This document shows positions 8,216 to 17,574 of a stretch of DNA of 64,000 bases, one piece after another. Where the stretch lies: assembly GCF_000226975.2 (NCBI RefSeq), contig NZ_CP019285.1:682001-746000 (forward strand). Direction: 5' to 3'. This DNA comes from Halobiforma lacisalsi AJ5. GTDB lineage: Archaea; Halobacteriota; Halobacteria; Halobacteriales; Natrialbaceae. The first letter of the stretch is position 1, and each line of letters starts with the position of its first letter. The position numbers were made by a program, and so were the translations under genes. The notes under the pieces were generated by a model that made no database searches, was not told where the DNA came from, and was given only the letters and a program-made list of their open reading frames with translations.

Positions 8216-8360
8216 GGATATTGTTGTGTCGATATAAGGCCCATTATACGCCGTCTCGGCGACAGTCGTCCCGTCGTGATCGTCTCCGGGAACCGGGCTC
8301 GAGCCGTCGAATCCGAGGAGCGTCGGCGTTTTTAAGGGTCCTGCACCGCTACCGTAACGT

Positions 8361-9560
8361 ATGATGAGAAGTTTCAGGATCGGCTCCCTGTTCGGGATTC
8401 CGATCAAACTCGATCTCACGTTCTTGCTGATACTGCCGGTGTTCGCCTATCTCATCGGGAACCAGATCGGCCCCGTCATCGAGATTCTCAACGCGAGCAT
8501 GGATGCCGGGATCGACGTGGCTGCGCTCACCACCGAGTGGTGGCTCCCCTATGCGGTCGGGCTGGCCGCCGCGATCGGGCTGTTCGTCGGCGTCGTCTTG
8601 CACGAACTTGGCCACTCCCTGACCGCCCAGCGGTACGGGTTTCCGATCGATTCGATCACCCTGTGGCTGTTCGGCGGCATCGCCGCACTCTCGGAGATGC
8701 CCGAGGACTGGCGACAGGAGTTTACCATCGCCATCGCCGGCCCGATCGTCTCCGTCCTCGTGGGCGTGGGGTCGTACGCGCTGTTCCTGTTCACTCCCGA
8801 GAGCTTCGACGGCGCTCGCTTCGTGCTCGGCTATCTCGCCGTGTTGAACGTCGCGCTCGCGGTCTTCAACATGCTCCCGGCGTTCCCGATGGACGGCGGC
8901 CGGATCCTGCGGGCGCTGCTCGCCCGCAGCCAGCCCTACGCCCGGGCGACCCAGCAGGCCGCCAGCATCGGGAAGCTGTTCGCGGTCTTCATGGGGTTAT
9001 TCGGGCTGTTCGCGTTCAACATCATCCTCATCGGCGTCGCCTTCTTCGTCTACATCGCCGCCTCGAGCGAGGCCCAGCAGGTGACGATGAAGGCGGCCTT
9101 CCAGGACGTCACCGTCGCGGACATCATGACGCCCGCGGAGGACCTCCACACCGTCAGCCCGGACACCACGATCTCGGAACTCGTCCAGCGGATGTTCGCC
9201 GAACGCCACACCGGCTACCCCGTCGTCGAGCGCGACGGATGGGGAGATGACCGGCTGATCGGCCTGGTCACGCTCGACGACGCCCGCGAGGTCGACCCCG
9301 TCGAGCGCGACGCCTACGAGGTCGACGACGTGATGACGACCGACCTCGAGACGATCACGCCCGACAGCGACGCGATGACGGCGATCGAACGCATGCAACA
9401 GAACGGCATCGGCCGCCTGCTCGTCGTCGAGGGCGACGATCTCGTCGGGCTGATTACCCGGACGGACCTGATGACGGCCTTCGATATCGTCCAGCAAAGC
9501 GGCGGCGAGGTCGGCCTCGGCGAGCGACCGCGACCGGCAAGCAGTATGGGGCAGCCGTAG
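8361..9560 (+). CDS. Site-2-protease (M50) membrane metalloprotease with CBS pair
   Basis: A 399-residue membrane protein. The N-terminal ~240 residues are an M50/S2P rhomboid-like bundle with about six hydrophobic segments; the zinc motif is 'HELGH' at 81-85 and the third ligand lies in 'MLPAFPMDGGR' (Asp178). The C-terminal ~150 residues contain two CBS domains ('VADIMTPAEDLHTVSPDTTI' and 'VDDVMTTDLETITP'), which in relatives bind adenine nucleotides and may gate proteolysis. Family members cut membrane-anchored regulators; no substrate is encoded next to it. A TATA-like TTTTTAAG about 27 nt before the ATG suggests a leaderless transcript. Confidence 0.93.
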   Translation: MMRSFRIGSLFGIPIKLDLTFLLILPVFAYLIGNQIGPVIEILNASMDAGIDVAALTTEWWLPYAVGLAAAIGLFVGVVLHELGHSLTAQRYGFPIDSITLWLFGGIAALSEMPEDWRQEFTIAIAGPIVSVLVGVGSYALFLFTPESFDGARFVLGYLAVLNVALAVFNMLPAFPMDGGRILRALLARSQPYARATQQAASIGKLFAVFMGLFGLFAFNIILIGVAFFVYIAASSEAQQVTMKAAFQDVTVADIMTPAEDLHTVSPDTTISELVQRMFAERHTGYPVVERDGWGDDRLIGLVTLDDAREVDPVERDAYEVDDVMTTDLETITPDSDAMTAIERMQQNGIGRLLVVEGDDLVGLITRTDLMTAFDIVQQSGGEVGLGERPRPASSMGQP

Positions 9561-9675
9561 GGGTCGGTCGTCTCGGCCGGCAGCCGACGACCGCCCGAAC
9601 ACCCGTTCTCGACGGTTCCGGGTGCCGAGACCAACATTCTTAACCGCGGTCGGGGCCGACGATTCCCCGATACCG

Positions 9676-10773
9676 ATGCCACCGGCCATCGAGACCGTCG
9701 ATCTCGTGAAGGAGTACGGGGACTTGCGCGCCCTCCAGGAGCTGTCGCTGACCGTCGAGGAAGGCGAGTTCTTCGGCCTGCTGGGGCCAAACGGGGCGGG
9801 CAAAACGACGTTCATCAACACGCTGGTCGGGCTGGTCCGCAAGACCGGCGGCGACGCGCGAGTGTTCGGCTACGACGTCGAGGACGACTACCGGCAGGCC
9901 CGCGACGCGATCGGGCTTGCGCCCCAGGAGTTCAACGTCGACCGGTTCTTCCCGATCAAGGAGGTGCTGATGCACAAGGCCGGCTACCACGGCGTGTCCG
10001 AGGACGAAGCCGCCGAACGCGCCGACGAGGTCCTCAAACGCGTCGGCATCTACGACAAGCGCAACGAGCGCTTCGACTGGCTCTCCGGCGGGATGAAACG
10101 CCGGCTCCTGCTCGCGCGGGCGCTCGTCACCGATCCCGACCTGCTCATCCTGGACGAGCCGACGGCCGGCGTCGACGTCCAACTGCGCCACGATCTCTGG
10201 GAACTCGTCACCGAACTCAACGAGGAGGGGACGACCGTCCTGCTGACGACACACTACATCGAGGAAGCCGAGCGCCTCTGTGACCGGGTCGCAATCATGA
10301 ACGAGGGCCGGAAGGTGACCGTCGCGACGCCGGACGAACTCAAGCAACGCGGCACCGACACCATCTCCGTTCGCCTCGAGTCGTCGGTCGGCCCACGACC
10401 ACGAACGGGCGAGATCGAAAGTGAACTCGGCGCGTACGCCCACGACGTGTCGACCGCGACGGCGGACGACCGCCTCGAGGTCCGCGTCGACGACGGCGGT
10501 TCGACCGCGCCGCGCCTGCTCAACGACCTCGAGGCTGCGGGCTACGAAATCGCGGACCTGGAGATTTCGCGGACGTCGCTCGAGGAGATTTTCGTCGATC
10601 TCACACGCAGCGAGGACCGGACGGTGACCCGATCGTCCGCGCCGAGCGCCTCGAGCGGGTCGGACGACGACGAGGACGTGGACGCGGGCGCGGACGCGGA
10701 CGTGGACGAAGACGGCGGCGAACGGTCCGAACGCGAGCGGGAGACGGAGACGGAGACGGAGGGGATCGCCTGA
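9676..10773 (+). CDS. ABC-2 type transporter ATP-binding protein
   Basis: A 365-residue ATPase subunit. Walker A 'GPNGAGKTT', signature 'WLSGGMKRRL', Walker B 'LLILDEPTAGVD' and the H-loop 'LLTTHYIEEAE' are all intact, followed by a C-terminal domain of the drug/polysaccharide-export type (DUF4162-like). The last ~35 residues are an Asp/Glu-rich, low-complexity tail ('DDDEDVDAGADADVDEDGG' and an ET repeat) not needed for the fold. The ATG at 9674-9678 region (first base 9676) precedes the conserved start 'IETVDLVKEYGDLRAL'. The stop overlaps the permease start by one base (TGATG), so translation is coupled. Confidence 0.93.
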   Translation: MPPAIETVDLVKEYGDLRALQELSLTVEEGEFFGLLGPNGAGKTTFINTLVGLVRKTGGDARVFGYDVEDDYRQARDAIGLAPQEFNVDRFFPIKEVLMHKAGYHGVSEDEAAERADEVLKRVGIYDKRNERFDWLSGGMKRRLLLARALVTDPDLLILDEPTAGVDVQLRHDLWELVTELNEEGTTVLLTTHYIEEAERLCDRVAIMNEGRKVTVATPDELKQRGTDTISVRLESSVGPRPRTGEIESELGAYAHDVSTATADDRLEVRVDDGGSTAPRLLNDLEAAGYEIADLEISRTSLEEIFVDLTRSEDRTVTRSSAPSASSGSDDDEDVDAGADADVDEDGGERSERERETETETEGIA

Positions 10774-11570
10774 TGCTCTCGGTCGGCTTCCGCGCGCTGT
10801 TCCGTCGCGAGGTGTTGCGGTTCGTCCGGCGGCCGAAGAACACGTTCATGCCGCCGGCGATCACGAACGTCCTCTACTTCGCCGTCTTCGGGCTCATCCT
10901 CGGCGGCCGGATCGACGAGATCGCGGGCTTCCCCTACATCCTCTTTATCGTCCCCGGGCTGATCGTCCTCGGGGCGATCTCGAACGCCTTCGAGAACGCC
11001 TCGTTCTCGATCTTCCACGGCCGGTGGAACGAGTACATCCACGAGACGCTGACCTCGCCGCTGTCGTACGCCGAGATGGTCGGCGCGTACGTCGCGGCCA
11101 GTGCCGTCCGCGGGCTGATCGTCGGCGTCATCATCGCCGCCGTCGGGCGCCTGTTCGTCCCGATCAGCATCGAACACGGGCTCTTCCTCGTCGCGACGAT
11201 GGTCGTCATCACCGCGCTGTTTGCCGGCCTGGGCATCATCGGTGGACTGGTCGCCCGGGACTTCGACGACCTCACCGTCATGAACCAGTTCATCCTGCGG
11301 CCGCTGGTGTTCTTCGGGGCCGTCTTCTACTCGCTCGAGACGTTCGAGCAGGCCTGGCAGATCCAGCTCTCGCTGGTAAACCCGATGGTCTACATGGTCG
11401 ACAGCGTCCGGTACGGGCTGCTCGGCCACTCCGACATGCAACTCGTCGCGCCGGCTGCCTACGCCGAGTTCGCGCCCTACGCCTCGCTCGGGGTGTTGAC
11501 GCTGCTGACGGCTCTCGTCGTGGCGCTCGACGTCTACCTGTTCAAGATCGGGTACGGGCTGACGGACTGA
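10773..11570 (+). CDS. ABC-2 type transporter permease
   Basis: A 265-residue integral membrane subunit with six hydrophobic segments. It carries the ABC-2 permease hallmarks: a cytoplasmic start 'FRALFRREVLRFVRRPKN', an inner 'GRWNEYIHETLTSPLSYAEM' loop that contacts the ATPase, and a late 'LRPLVFFGAVFYSLETF' segment. With the upstream ATPase it would form a homodimeric exporter. The substrate (drug, lipid, glycan) cannot be inferred; there are no linked substrate genes. Confidence 0.92.
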   Translation: MLSVGFRALFRREVLRFVRRPKNTFMPPAITNVLYFAVFGLILGGRIDEIAGFPYILFIVPGLIVLGAISNAFENASFSIFHGRWNEYIHETLTSPLSYAEMVGAYVAASAVRGLIVGVIIAAVGRLFVPISIEHGLFLVATMVVITALFAGLGIIGGLVARDFDDLTVMNQFILRPLVFFGAVFYSLETFEQAWQIQLSLVNPMVYMVDSVRYGLLGHSDMQLVAPAAYAEFAPYASLGVLTLLTALVVALDVYLFKIGYGLTD

Positions 11571-11829
11571 CCGTCGCCGGATCGACGCACCAACTCGTCT
11601 CGCTCGGCGACCTTGACGGCTGCCGCCGGATGTTGTCGCCCCCGAACGAGTCGAGAGCTCGTCGATGAATCGGTCGATTCGCCTCGCTACCGGCAGTTCA
11701 ACCACTCGTGCGCCCGAGACGCGAGCGAGCGGTCCGGCGACTGAACCGACAGCACGAGCCACCGCGGAAACGACGACCGCGTCGCCGACGAGCTCGAACT
11801 TTTTTGATTATCGTTCGTGTAGGTTGCGT

Positions 11830-12549
11830 ATGGAAATCGATCGCGAGACCCTCGAGCGGCTGCTCGCCGGCAACCGCCGCCACGTCGAGTCGTTGCCGGA
11901 CGATTACTTCGCGGACGTCCAGACGGGCCAGCACCCGACCGTCGTCGCGGTCTGTTGTTCGGACTCGCGGGTCGCCAACGAGGGAATGTGGGGCGTCGAT
12001 CGACCGGGGACGGTTTTTACGCCCAGCAACATCGGCAATCAGGTCTGGGACGACGACGACGGCGACCGGATCATCGACGGGGGCGTCCTCTACCCGATTC
12101 ACCACACCGGTACCGACGCCGTGGCCGTCGTGGGCCACACTGGCTGCGGGGCCGTCACCGCCGCCTACGGGGTCGCGACCGGCGCGGACCCGCCCGGACC
12201 GCGCGGCGTCGACAAGTGGGTCGACATGCTCGTCCCCGTCGTCGAAGAGGGCCTCGAGAGCGACCCCATCGACCGCGACGCGGACAAGGCGCTCGTGATC
12301 AACCAGCTCGTCGAGTACAACGTCGGCTATCAGGCCCGCTTGCTGCGTGCCGCCGATGACGTCCCGGATCGGGTCGACGTCTACGGCTTCGTCTACGACT
12401 TCCAGGGGATTTACGGCGATCGCCCCGGCCGAACCTACCTCGTTACCGTCGACGGCGAGACCGACCCCGACACGCTCCGCGAGCTGGTGCCTGCGGGTTA
12501 CGCATCGACGGTCAAGAGCCTGCTGTACGGCGGCGAATCCGACGACTGA
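11830..12549 (+). CDS. Beta-class carbonic anhydrase
   Basis: A 239-residue zinc enzyme that hydrates CO2 to bicarbonate. The beta-class ligands are all visible: Cys43, Asp45 and Arg47 in 'CCSDSRVANE', and His103 and Cys106 in 'VVGHTGCGAV'. The ATG at 11830 follows an AT-rich 'CTTTTTTGATTATCG' and starts at the conserved N-terminal helix ('LERLLAGNRRHVE'); the in-frame upstream extension is Ala/Thr-rich filler. It is convergent with dabA, only 16 bp apart, which links it to inorganic-carbon handling. Confidence 0.93.
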   Translation: MEIDRETLERLLAGNRRHVESLPDDYFADVQTGQHPTVVAVCCSDSRVANEGMWGVDRPGTVFTPSNIGNQVWDDDDGDRIIDGGVLYPIHHTGTDAVAVVGHTGCGAVTAAYGVATGADPPGPRGVDKWVDMLVPVVEEGLESDPIDRDADKALVINQLVEYNVGYQARLLRAADDVPDRVDVYGFVYDFQGIYGDRPGRTYLVTVDGETDPDTLRELVPAGYASTVKSLLYGGESDD

Positions 12550-12565
12550 TGGCCGGTCGTCGCGG

Positions 12566-14974
12566 TCAGTCCTCCGCCGGCGACGTCGCGACCGGCGTCG
12601 TCCGTTCCGGTACCGTCGCCGTCTCCGCATCGCTCGCCCACTCGAGATCACCCGCGTAGTGGAACGACTCGTTGTCCCGCTCGGGATCGACGACGGTCAG
12701 GTCGCCGATCCAGCCGTTGTCGAGCAGTTCCCGGACGTCCTCGTGCTCGCGGAGGATCTCGGTCACGCGCTCGACCGGCGCGTGGATCACCGCGGTCAGC
12801 CGCAGCGGCTGGTGGAACGGCCGCTCGTCGTCGAGCTTGAGCGACTGCAGCGGGAGTCCGGTCATCAGGTCGCCGCCGTTGCCCTGCACGACGCCGACGT
12901 TACCCACTGGGTTCTGGGTGATCTTCGAACCGCTCCCGTAGACGCCGTTGTCGACCGTCGCGAAGTAGTACTGGTTGTTGATCCACTGCGTGACCACGAG
13001 CGGGCCGAGCATGATCAATTCGAGTGCCTCCCCGTCGGGGTCGGTCGACCAGTCGTAGGAGTGGAGGAACGCGCGGCCGTCGAGATTCCGGTCGTCGGTC
13101 AGTTCCCGCGGTCCGATGACGAACGAAGCGTTGCCGGCCAGCCCCCACTCGGGGCGGGTTTCCGCCCAGTCCGCCGCCTTGCGTTTTACCTCGGTGACGG
13201 CGTCGTCGGGGTCGTCGACCGACGGGGTACGCTCGGCCGCGGAGCCGGCGCGAGCCCGCTCGAGGTCCTCGCGCAGGGACTCGAGGTCTTCGCGGTGGCT
13301 CTCGGGAATGCCGTCGTCGAACAGCGTGATCTCGTCGGTGGTCGTGTTGTGCTCGCCCGCCAGGAAGACGGTGTCCTCGGGGATTTCGAACCCGCGCTCG
13401 CGAAGGGCGGCTCTGACGTCCTCGTCGTTACAAATCTCCGCGAGCACGCGGGCGTTCGGACCGCCGGGATTTCCGGCACAGGCGCCACAGTCGAGGCTCG
13501 AGTCGAAGGGGTTGTTCGTCGTGTGGCTCGAGTGGCCCGTAAAAACGACCAGCCGGGCGAACTCCGTCCACCCCATAAGCTGGAAGGCGGTCCGGGCGTA
13601 CTCGACTTTCTCCTCGTGGCTCATCCGCGGGTACTCGATCGTGGGGGAACAGAACTCGTGGGGGCTCGGGATGCGGTCGTCGACGGCGTCGTCGAGTTCG
13701 GAGATGGCGGCGGGGGCGAGGGTACGAGCCACCAGGGCCGAACCGTACGCGGTCCCGGCACCCTCGACGAACGGGAACGCGGCGACGACGTTCGTCTTGA
13801 GCCGTTTGAAGTGTTTCCGGGTCGCACGGACCAGCCCGTGCCACCGGTCGTAGGTCGTCTTCTCGGCGCGGTCGTAATCGGTATCGGGCTCGTCGGTGAC
13901 GAGGTGTTCCGCCTCGACGATCGGCGGGCAGGCGTCGGCGACGGCGTCGCTGTCGTATCCCCGATACTGCATCGGGATCCCGAAAAAGCCCGCGTAGCCG
14001 TGGGTCTCGTACGGCCCCTGGTCCTCGACGTGACGGCGGATGATCTCCGAGCGCGTGTCGATACAGAACACGAGCTGTGCCGCCGGCCGCTCGCCGTCGC
14101 CGTGGGACGACTCCGTGACCGAATCGTCGATCCCCTCGAGGAGGCGGCGTCGGTAGCTCTTCTCCCAGGCGGTCAGCCAGACCTCCGGCAGGGGGACGTC
14201 CTCCTCCGCGTCGTCGGGGTCGGTGTCGTCGGGTTCGATCGGCGCGTCCAGCAACTCGGAAAGCGTCAGCCGCACCGCCAGGTACTCCGCCATCGTGATC
14301 GGGTACGTCTCCTGCCACGCATCGTCGTCGTCGACGCGTTGCTTGACGAACCCGCTCCAGCCCGGCAGCGCGGCCAGGTGGTGCTCGAGGATGTCGACCC
14401 AGCGTCCCTCGGGATAGTCGCCGAGCACGGACTCGAGGGCCTCGATCGCCGTTTCGGGTAGATCGTCGGCGTCGTCACAGCCGGGCACGTCCCCGTCGTG
14501 TGGCGCCACCTGACGCCAGGCGGCGTAGAACCCGTCTTCGCGGTTCGGCATCGGCCAGGTCGCCTCCCCCTCGTCGAGGAAGGCGGCCAGCCACTTCGAC
14601 AGCACGCGGTCGACGGCCGCCGTCGCGTCGTCGGTCTCGCCGCCGCGGTCGCGCTCGGCCTCGGCCGCGGCCAGCTCGTCCAACAGCGCCTCGGGCTCCT
14701 CGTCGATGCCGTGGGCCTCGAGTTCCTCCCGGAGCACGTCCGGAGCGATCCGACCGTCCTCCCAGGCCTGCCGGAAGACGGACGGGTGTGGGTAGCCGCG
14801 GCCACCGAACAGGCGTTCGCCCTCGGCGACGGCCCGGTGAAACGGCTCGTCCTCGAACCCCGAGAGGGGGTTGGCCGTGACGAACGAGTGCAGCCGCCAG
14901 ACCGAACCGATGCGGGCTGCCGCGCGGTCGATACTCGTCTCGATACGACGGCGGTCGTCGGATTCACGCGTCAT
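12566..14974 (-). CDS. dabA: Inorganic carbon transporter subunit DabA (DUF2309)
   Basis: An 802-residue soluble subunit of the two-part DAB/DAC system, which couples an ion gradient to one-way hydration of CO2 so that bicarbonate accumulates inside. The beta-carbonic-anhydrase-like zinc site is present: Cys304 and Asp306 in 'LVFCIDTRSE', His481 in 'FTGHSSHTTNNP' and Cys496 in 'DSSLDCGACAGNPGG'. The C-x-D pair and the 15-residue His-to-Cys spacing match the described bacterial DabA. The gene overlaps the end of dabB by 11 bp, indicating translational coupling. Confidence 0.93.
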   Translation of the reverse strand: MTRESDDRRRIETSIDRAAARIGSVWRLHSFVTANPLSGFEDEPFHRAVAEGERLFGGRGYPHPSVFRQAWEDGRIAPDVLREELEAHGIDEEPEALLDELAAAEAERDRGGETDDATAAVDRVLSKWLAAFLDEGEATWPMPNREDGFYAAWRQVAPHDGDVPGCDDADDLPETAIEALESVLGDYPEGRWVDILEHHLAALPGWSGFVKQRVDDDDAWQETYPITMAEYLAVRLTLSELLDAPIEPDDTDPDDAEEDVPLPEVWLTAWEKSYRRRLLEGIDDSVTESSHGDGERPAAQLVFCIDTRSEIIRRHVEDQGPYETHGYAGFFGIPMQYRGYDSDAVADACPPIVEAEHLVTDEPDTDYDRAEKTTYDRWHGLVRATRKHFKRLKTNVVAAFPFVEGAGTAYGSALVARTLAPAAISELDDAVDDRIPSPHEFCSPTIEYPRMSHEEKVEYARTAFQLMGWTEFARLVVFTGHSSHTTNNPFDSSLDCGACAGNPGGPNARVLAEICNDEDVRAALRERGFEIPEDTVFLAGEHNTTTDEITLFDDGIPESHREDLESLREDLERARAGSAAERTPSVDDPDDAVTEVKRKAADWAETRPEWGLAGNASFVIGPRELTDDRNLDGRAFLHSYDWSTDPDGEALELIMLGPLVVTQWINNQYYFATVDNGVYGSGSKITQNPVGNVGVVQGNGGDLMTGLPLQSLKLDDERPFHQPLRLTAVIHAPVERVTEILREHEDVRELLDNGWIGDLTVVDPERDNESFHYAGDLEWASDAETATVPERTTPVATSPAED

Positions 14975-16457
14975 GGTAGTCCTCCGTGTTGGTGAGTACG
15001 GTGTCGGGGTCTGGCTGGGAGACGTTCAGCAGGGCGACGTAGAGGCGCTCGCTCGAGCGGTGCCAGCCGAACTCCGCCACGAGGTAGGCGCCGACGAACA
15101 GCGCAACGACGAGGAAGTGTGCGACCGTCATCTCGGTCGAGACGTAGGTCATCGGCACGTCCGACAGCATCGTCGAGACCGCGTTGAACGTCACGGCGTA
15201 GCCGCCGATGGCAGTCAGGACGACGAGCGGGACGCTGAGGAACCTGACCGACGTCGGCAGCGTCGACCGCCGGAGGATGTCGCGGGCCGCGGTCAGCGTC
15301 GTCAGGACAACGACGAGCGTCAGTACGGTCCCGCTGTTCAGCTCGAACCCGGTCGCTTTCCCGGTGAGCACGCCGAACAGGATGCCACCGCCGACGGCCG
15401 TCACCAGGCTGACGGCTACACCCGGGAAGCCGAGGTGAGTCCGCTCGGCGCTCGTGGGCGCCGTCTGTTCGACCACGGCGCCCGACGACAGGAAGAGGTA
15501 GGCCTTGTAGAACCCGTGAATGATGAGGTGGGCGATCGCAGCGGCGAAAAAGCCGAGACCACACTGCAGTATCATAAAGCCCATCTGCGCGACGGTCGAG
15601 CTGCCGAGTTCGCGTTTGACGTCCGTCTGGACGAGCAACATCGCCTGCCCGAGCACGGCGCTGAACGCGCCGACGAGGACGACGACCGACATGATCAACG
15701 TCCCGTCGGCGAGCAGCGGGGCGAACCTGGTCAGCAGGATGCCGCCCGCGTTGACGAAGCCGGCGTGCATGAGAGCCGATGCCGGCGTCGGCGCCGTCAT
15801 CGACGAGAGCAGCCAGTTGTGGAACGGGAACAGCGCCGACTGGATGAGCGCCGCCAGCACGATCCCGCCGGCAGCGACGAGCACGACCGTCCGCGAGAGG
15901 TCCCCGATCCCCTCGAGGACGCCGGTGAGGGTGGCCGCGCCGGTCGCCCAGACCAGCAGCGCGACGGCGCCGGCAAGCAGGGCGCTACTGGCCAGGAAGT
16001 AGCGGCGGGCGACGCGGCCGGCGGCCCGGGCCTGCGGCCAGTCGCGAACGTGGGCGATGAGCGAGGCCATGGCCAGCCCCATCGCCAGCCACGCGGCCAC
16101 GAACAGCGCGACGTGGTTCGCCGCGGTCATCGTCATGACGGCGACGGTGAACCCAAACACGCGGCCGAAGAACCGTTCGACGTCGCGATCGCCGGCCATG
16201 TAGCGCCGCGAGTAGCTGTGGACGATCCCGCTAAAGAACGTGACCACAACCCACATGATCGCGGTCAGCCCGTCCACCCACAGGAGCGTCCCGAACTCCC
16301 AGCCTGCTCCGCCCCGGATCGCCAGTGCGAGGACCCCGAGGCTGGCGAGAAAGAGCGTCCAGACCGCCCAGGTCGACGCTCGCGCCACGGCCGAACTCGG
16401 CGGGGTCGGTTCGGGGCGCTGTGCGACGTCGTCGATCGTCGTTGTGTCCTCGGTCAT
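14964..16457 (-). CDS. dabB: Membrane subunit DabB (NuoL/MrpA-like proton-channel family)
   Basis: A 497-residue polytopic membrane protein of the NADH-dehydrogenase subunit L / Mrp antiporter family, with roughly thirteen hydrophobic segments. The conserved core includes 'LFPFHNWLLSSMTAPTPASA', 'LMHAGFVNAGGILLTRFAPL', 'QTDVKRELGSSTVAQMGFM' and 'HLIIHGFYKAYLFLSSG', holding the Lys/His/Glu residues used for ion translocation in this superfamily. Coupled directly to dabA it is best read as the ion-conducting partner and not a complex I subunit. The start ATG at 16455-16457 follows a 265-bp AT-rich leader region. Confidence 0.92.
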   Translation of the reverse strand: MTEDTTTIDDVAQRPEPTPPSSAVARASTWAVWTLFLASLGVLALAIRGGAGWEFGTLLWVDGLTAIMWVVVTFFSGIVHSYSRRYMAGDRDVERFFGRVFGFTVAVMTMTAANHVALFVAAWLAMGLAMASLIAHVRDWPQARAAGRVARRYFLASSALLAGAVALLVWATGAATLTGVLEGIGDLSRTVVLVAAGGIVLAALIQSALFPFHNWLLSSMTAPTPASALMHAGFVNAGGILLTRFAPLLADGTLIMSVVVLVGAFSAVLGQAMLLVQTDVKRELGSSTVAQMGFMILQCGLGFFAAAIAHLIIHGFYKAYLFLSSGAVVEQTAPTSAERTHLGFPGVAVSLVTAVGGGILFGVLTGKATGFELNSGTVLTLVVVLTTLTAARDILRRSTLPTSVRFLSVPLVVLTAIGGYAVTFNAVSTMLSDVPMTYVSTEMTVAHFLVVALFVGAYLVAEFGWHRSSERLYVALLNVSQPDPDTVLTNTEDYHDA

Positions 16458-16722
16458 GTCTCGGTGACTCCGACCAGCACGGGACCGGCTCCCGTCACGA
16501 CGTGTCGTTCGTGGCAACACTTGCGCAACTGGTCGCTTCTACACCATACACGAACAGGATGGTTATTATGTCCTTCGGTACGAACAAATCGTTCGTTATC
16601 ATCAGTACGAAAGATGATGAGGGACCGAATCCGGCCGCTCGAGCGCCGAGCGGCTCGCTTTCGGAAAATCGCAAGCCGGAGTAGTCACCGGTCGTCGGGA
16701 GACGGACACGCCGCCGACGGCG
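16458..16722 (-). promoter_or_regulatory. Upstream region of dabBA with palindrome
   Basis: This AT-rich gap separates the Lrp gene from dabB, both on the minus strand. It contains a 17-nt inverted repeat at 16580-16596, ACGAAC-AAATC-GTTCGT, and near 16563-16570 a TATA-like CATAATAA on the minus strand. The palindrome lies just upstream of that TATA box, where an activator or repressor such as the neighbouring Lrp protein could bind. The site assignment is inference. Confidence 0.4.
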
Positions 16723-17184
16723 TCAGGAAGAGAACTCGTCGAACGCCGTCGATCGGTGGCTGCGAACGAGCACTTCGTCGGTGATCGTCAGTCCCATGTC
16801 GGCGATCCGTTGTGCGATCGGGGTGACGTCCCTGTCGGTTTCGCCGACGACGGTTACGAGGAGGTTCCGCTCGCCCCTCACCAGTTCCTGCACCGAGATG
16901 ACTCCCGGGATCGACAGCAGGTCCTCGATATACTCCCCCCGTTCGGAGATGGGTGCCGTACAGAAGAGCAGCATCCGGATCGGGTAGCCGGACTTCGTGT
17001 AATCGATGTTCGCGCTGTAGCCTTTGATCACCCCCTCCGACTCCAGTCGCTGGATGCGTTTGCGGACCGTGCTCGAGGAGGCGTCGGTCCGTTCGGCGAT
17101 CTCGCTCGAAGAGAGGTTCCGCGCCTCCTCCTGTAACGCGTAGAGGATCTCCTGGTCGACCGCGTCGAGCTCGTACTCCGACAT
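16723..17184 (-). CDS. Lrp/AsnC family transcriptional regulator
   Basis: A 153-residue regulator with an N-terminal winged HTH ('LDAVDQEILYALQEEARNLS', 'SEIAERTDASSSTVRKRIQR', 'LESEGVIKGYSANIDY') and a C-terminal RAM/AsnC ligand domain ('VISVQELVRGERNLLVTVVG'). Such proteins form dimers to octamers and often respond to amino acids. It is the first gene upstream of dabBA in the same orientation, so it is a candidate regulator of carbon uptake. A TATA-like CCTTATAG on the minus strand near 17204-17212 lies about 25 nt before its ATG. Confidence 0.93.
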   Translation of the reverse strand: MSEYELDAVDQEILYALQEEARNLSSSEIAERTDASSSTVRKRIQRLESEGVIKGYSANIDYTKSGYPIRMLLFCTAPISERGEYIEDLLSIPGVISVQELVRGERNLLVTVVGETDRDVTPIAQRIADMGLTITDEVLVRSHRSTAFDEFSS

Positions 17185-17268
17185 ACACTCCCGTTGGCCG
17201 CGGCCGCTATAAGGAACTTCGGCCCACAAGGCTTCGAATACTTATACTGGGAGCCGAAAGGAACACGC

Positions 17269-17487
17269 ATGCGAGAACGACTCGAGTCGGATCTGGGGTT
17301 CTACTACGCCGTTGGCGGCTTCATCATCGCGGTGTTCGTCGTCGGCATGGTGGTCTTCGCAGCGATCAACCCCGGCGGCGTGGGCACGGTGGAGCTGGTC
17401 GGGCTCTCGGTTGGCTTTTTCCTGTTCATGCTGGTGTATTTCATCGCGATCTCTGTGCAGCGTCTCGAGGGCGGGGACAGCATCTGA
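17269..17487 (+). CDS. Small two-helix membrane protein, function unknown
   Basis: A 72-residue protein with two hydrophobic helices ('FYYAVGGFIIAVFVVGMVVF' and 'VGLSVGFFLFMLVYFIAISV') joined by a Gly-rich loop, and a short charged start. I do not recognise a family. The ATG at 17269 is supported by a TATA-like CTTATAC at 17241-17247, about 28 nt upstream, fitting a leaderless transcript. It is divergent from the Lrp gene with only 84 bp between the starts. Confidence 0.7.
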   Translation: MRERLESDLGFYYAVGGFIIAVFVVGMVVFAAINPGGVGTVELVGLSVGFFLFMLVYFIAISVQRLEGGDSI

Positions 17488-17574
17488 GACGGTAAGCAGC
17501 CGGGATCGGACAGATCCGGAGACGATCCCGGAGTCGCAGGGTTTATACGTTCCGGGCAGTTCTCTTTAGAAGCA

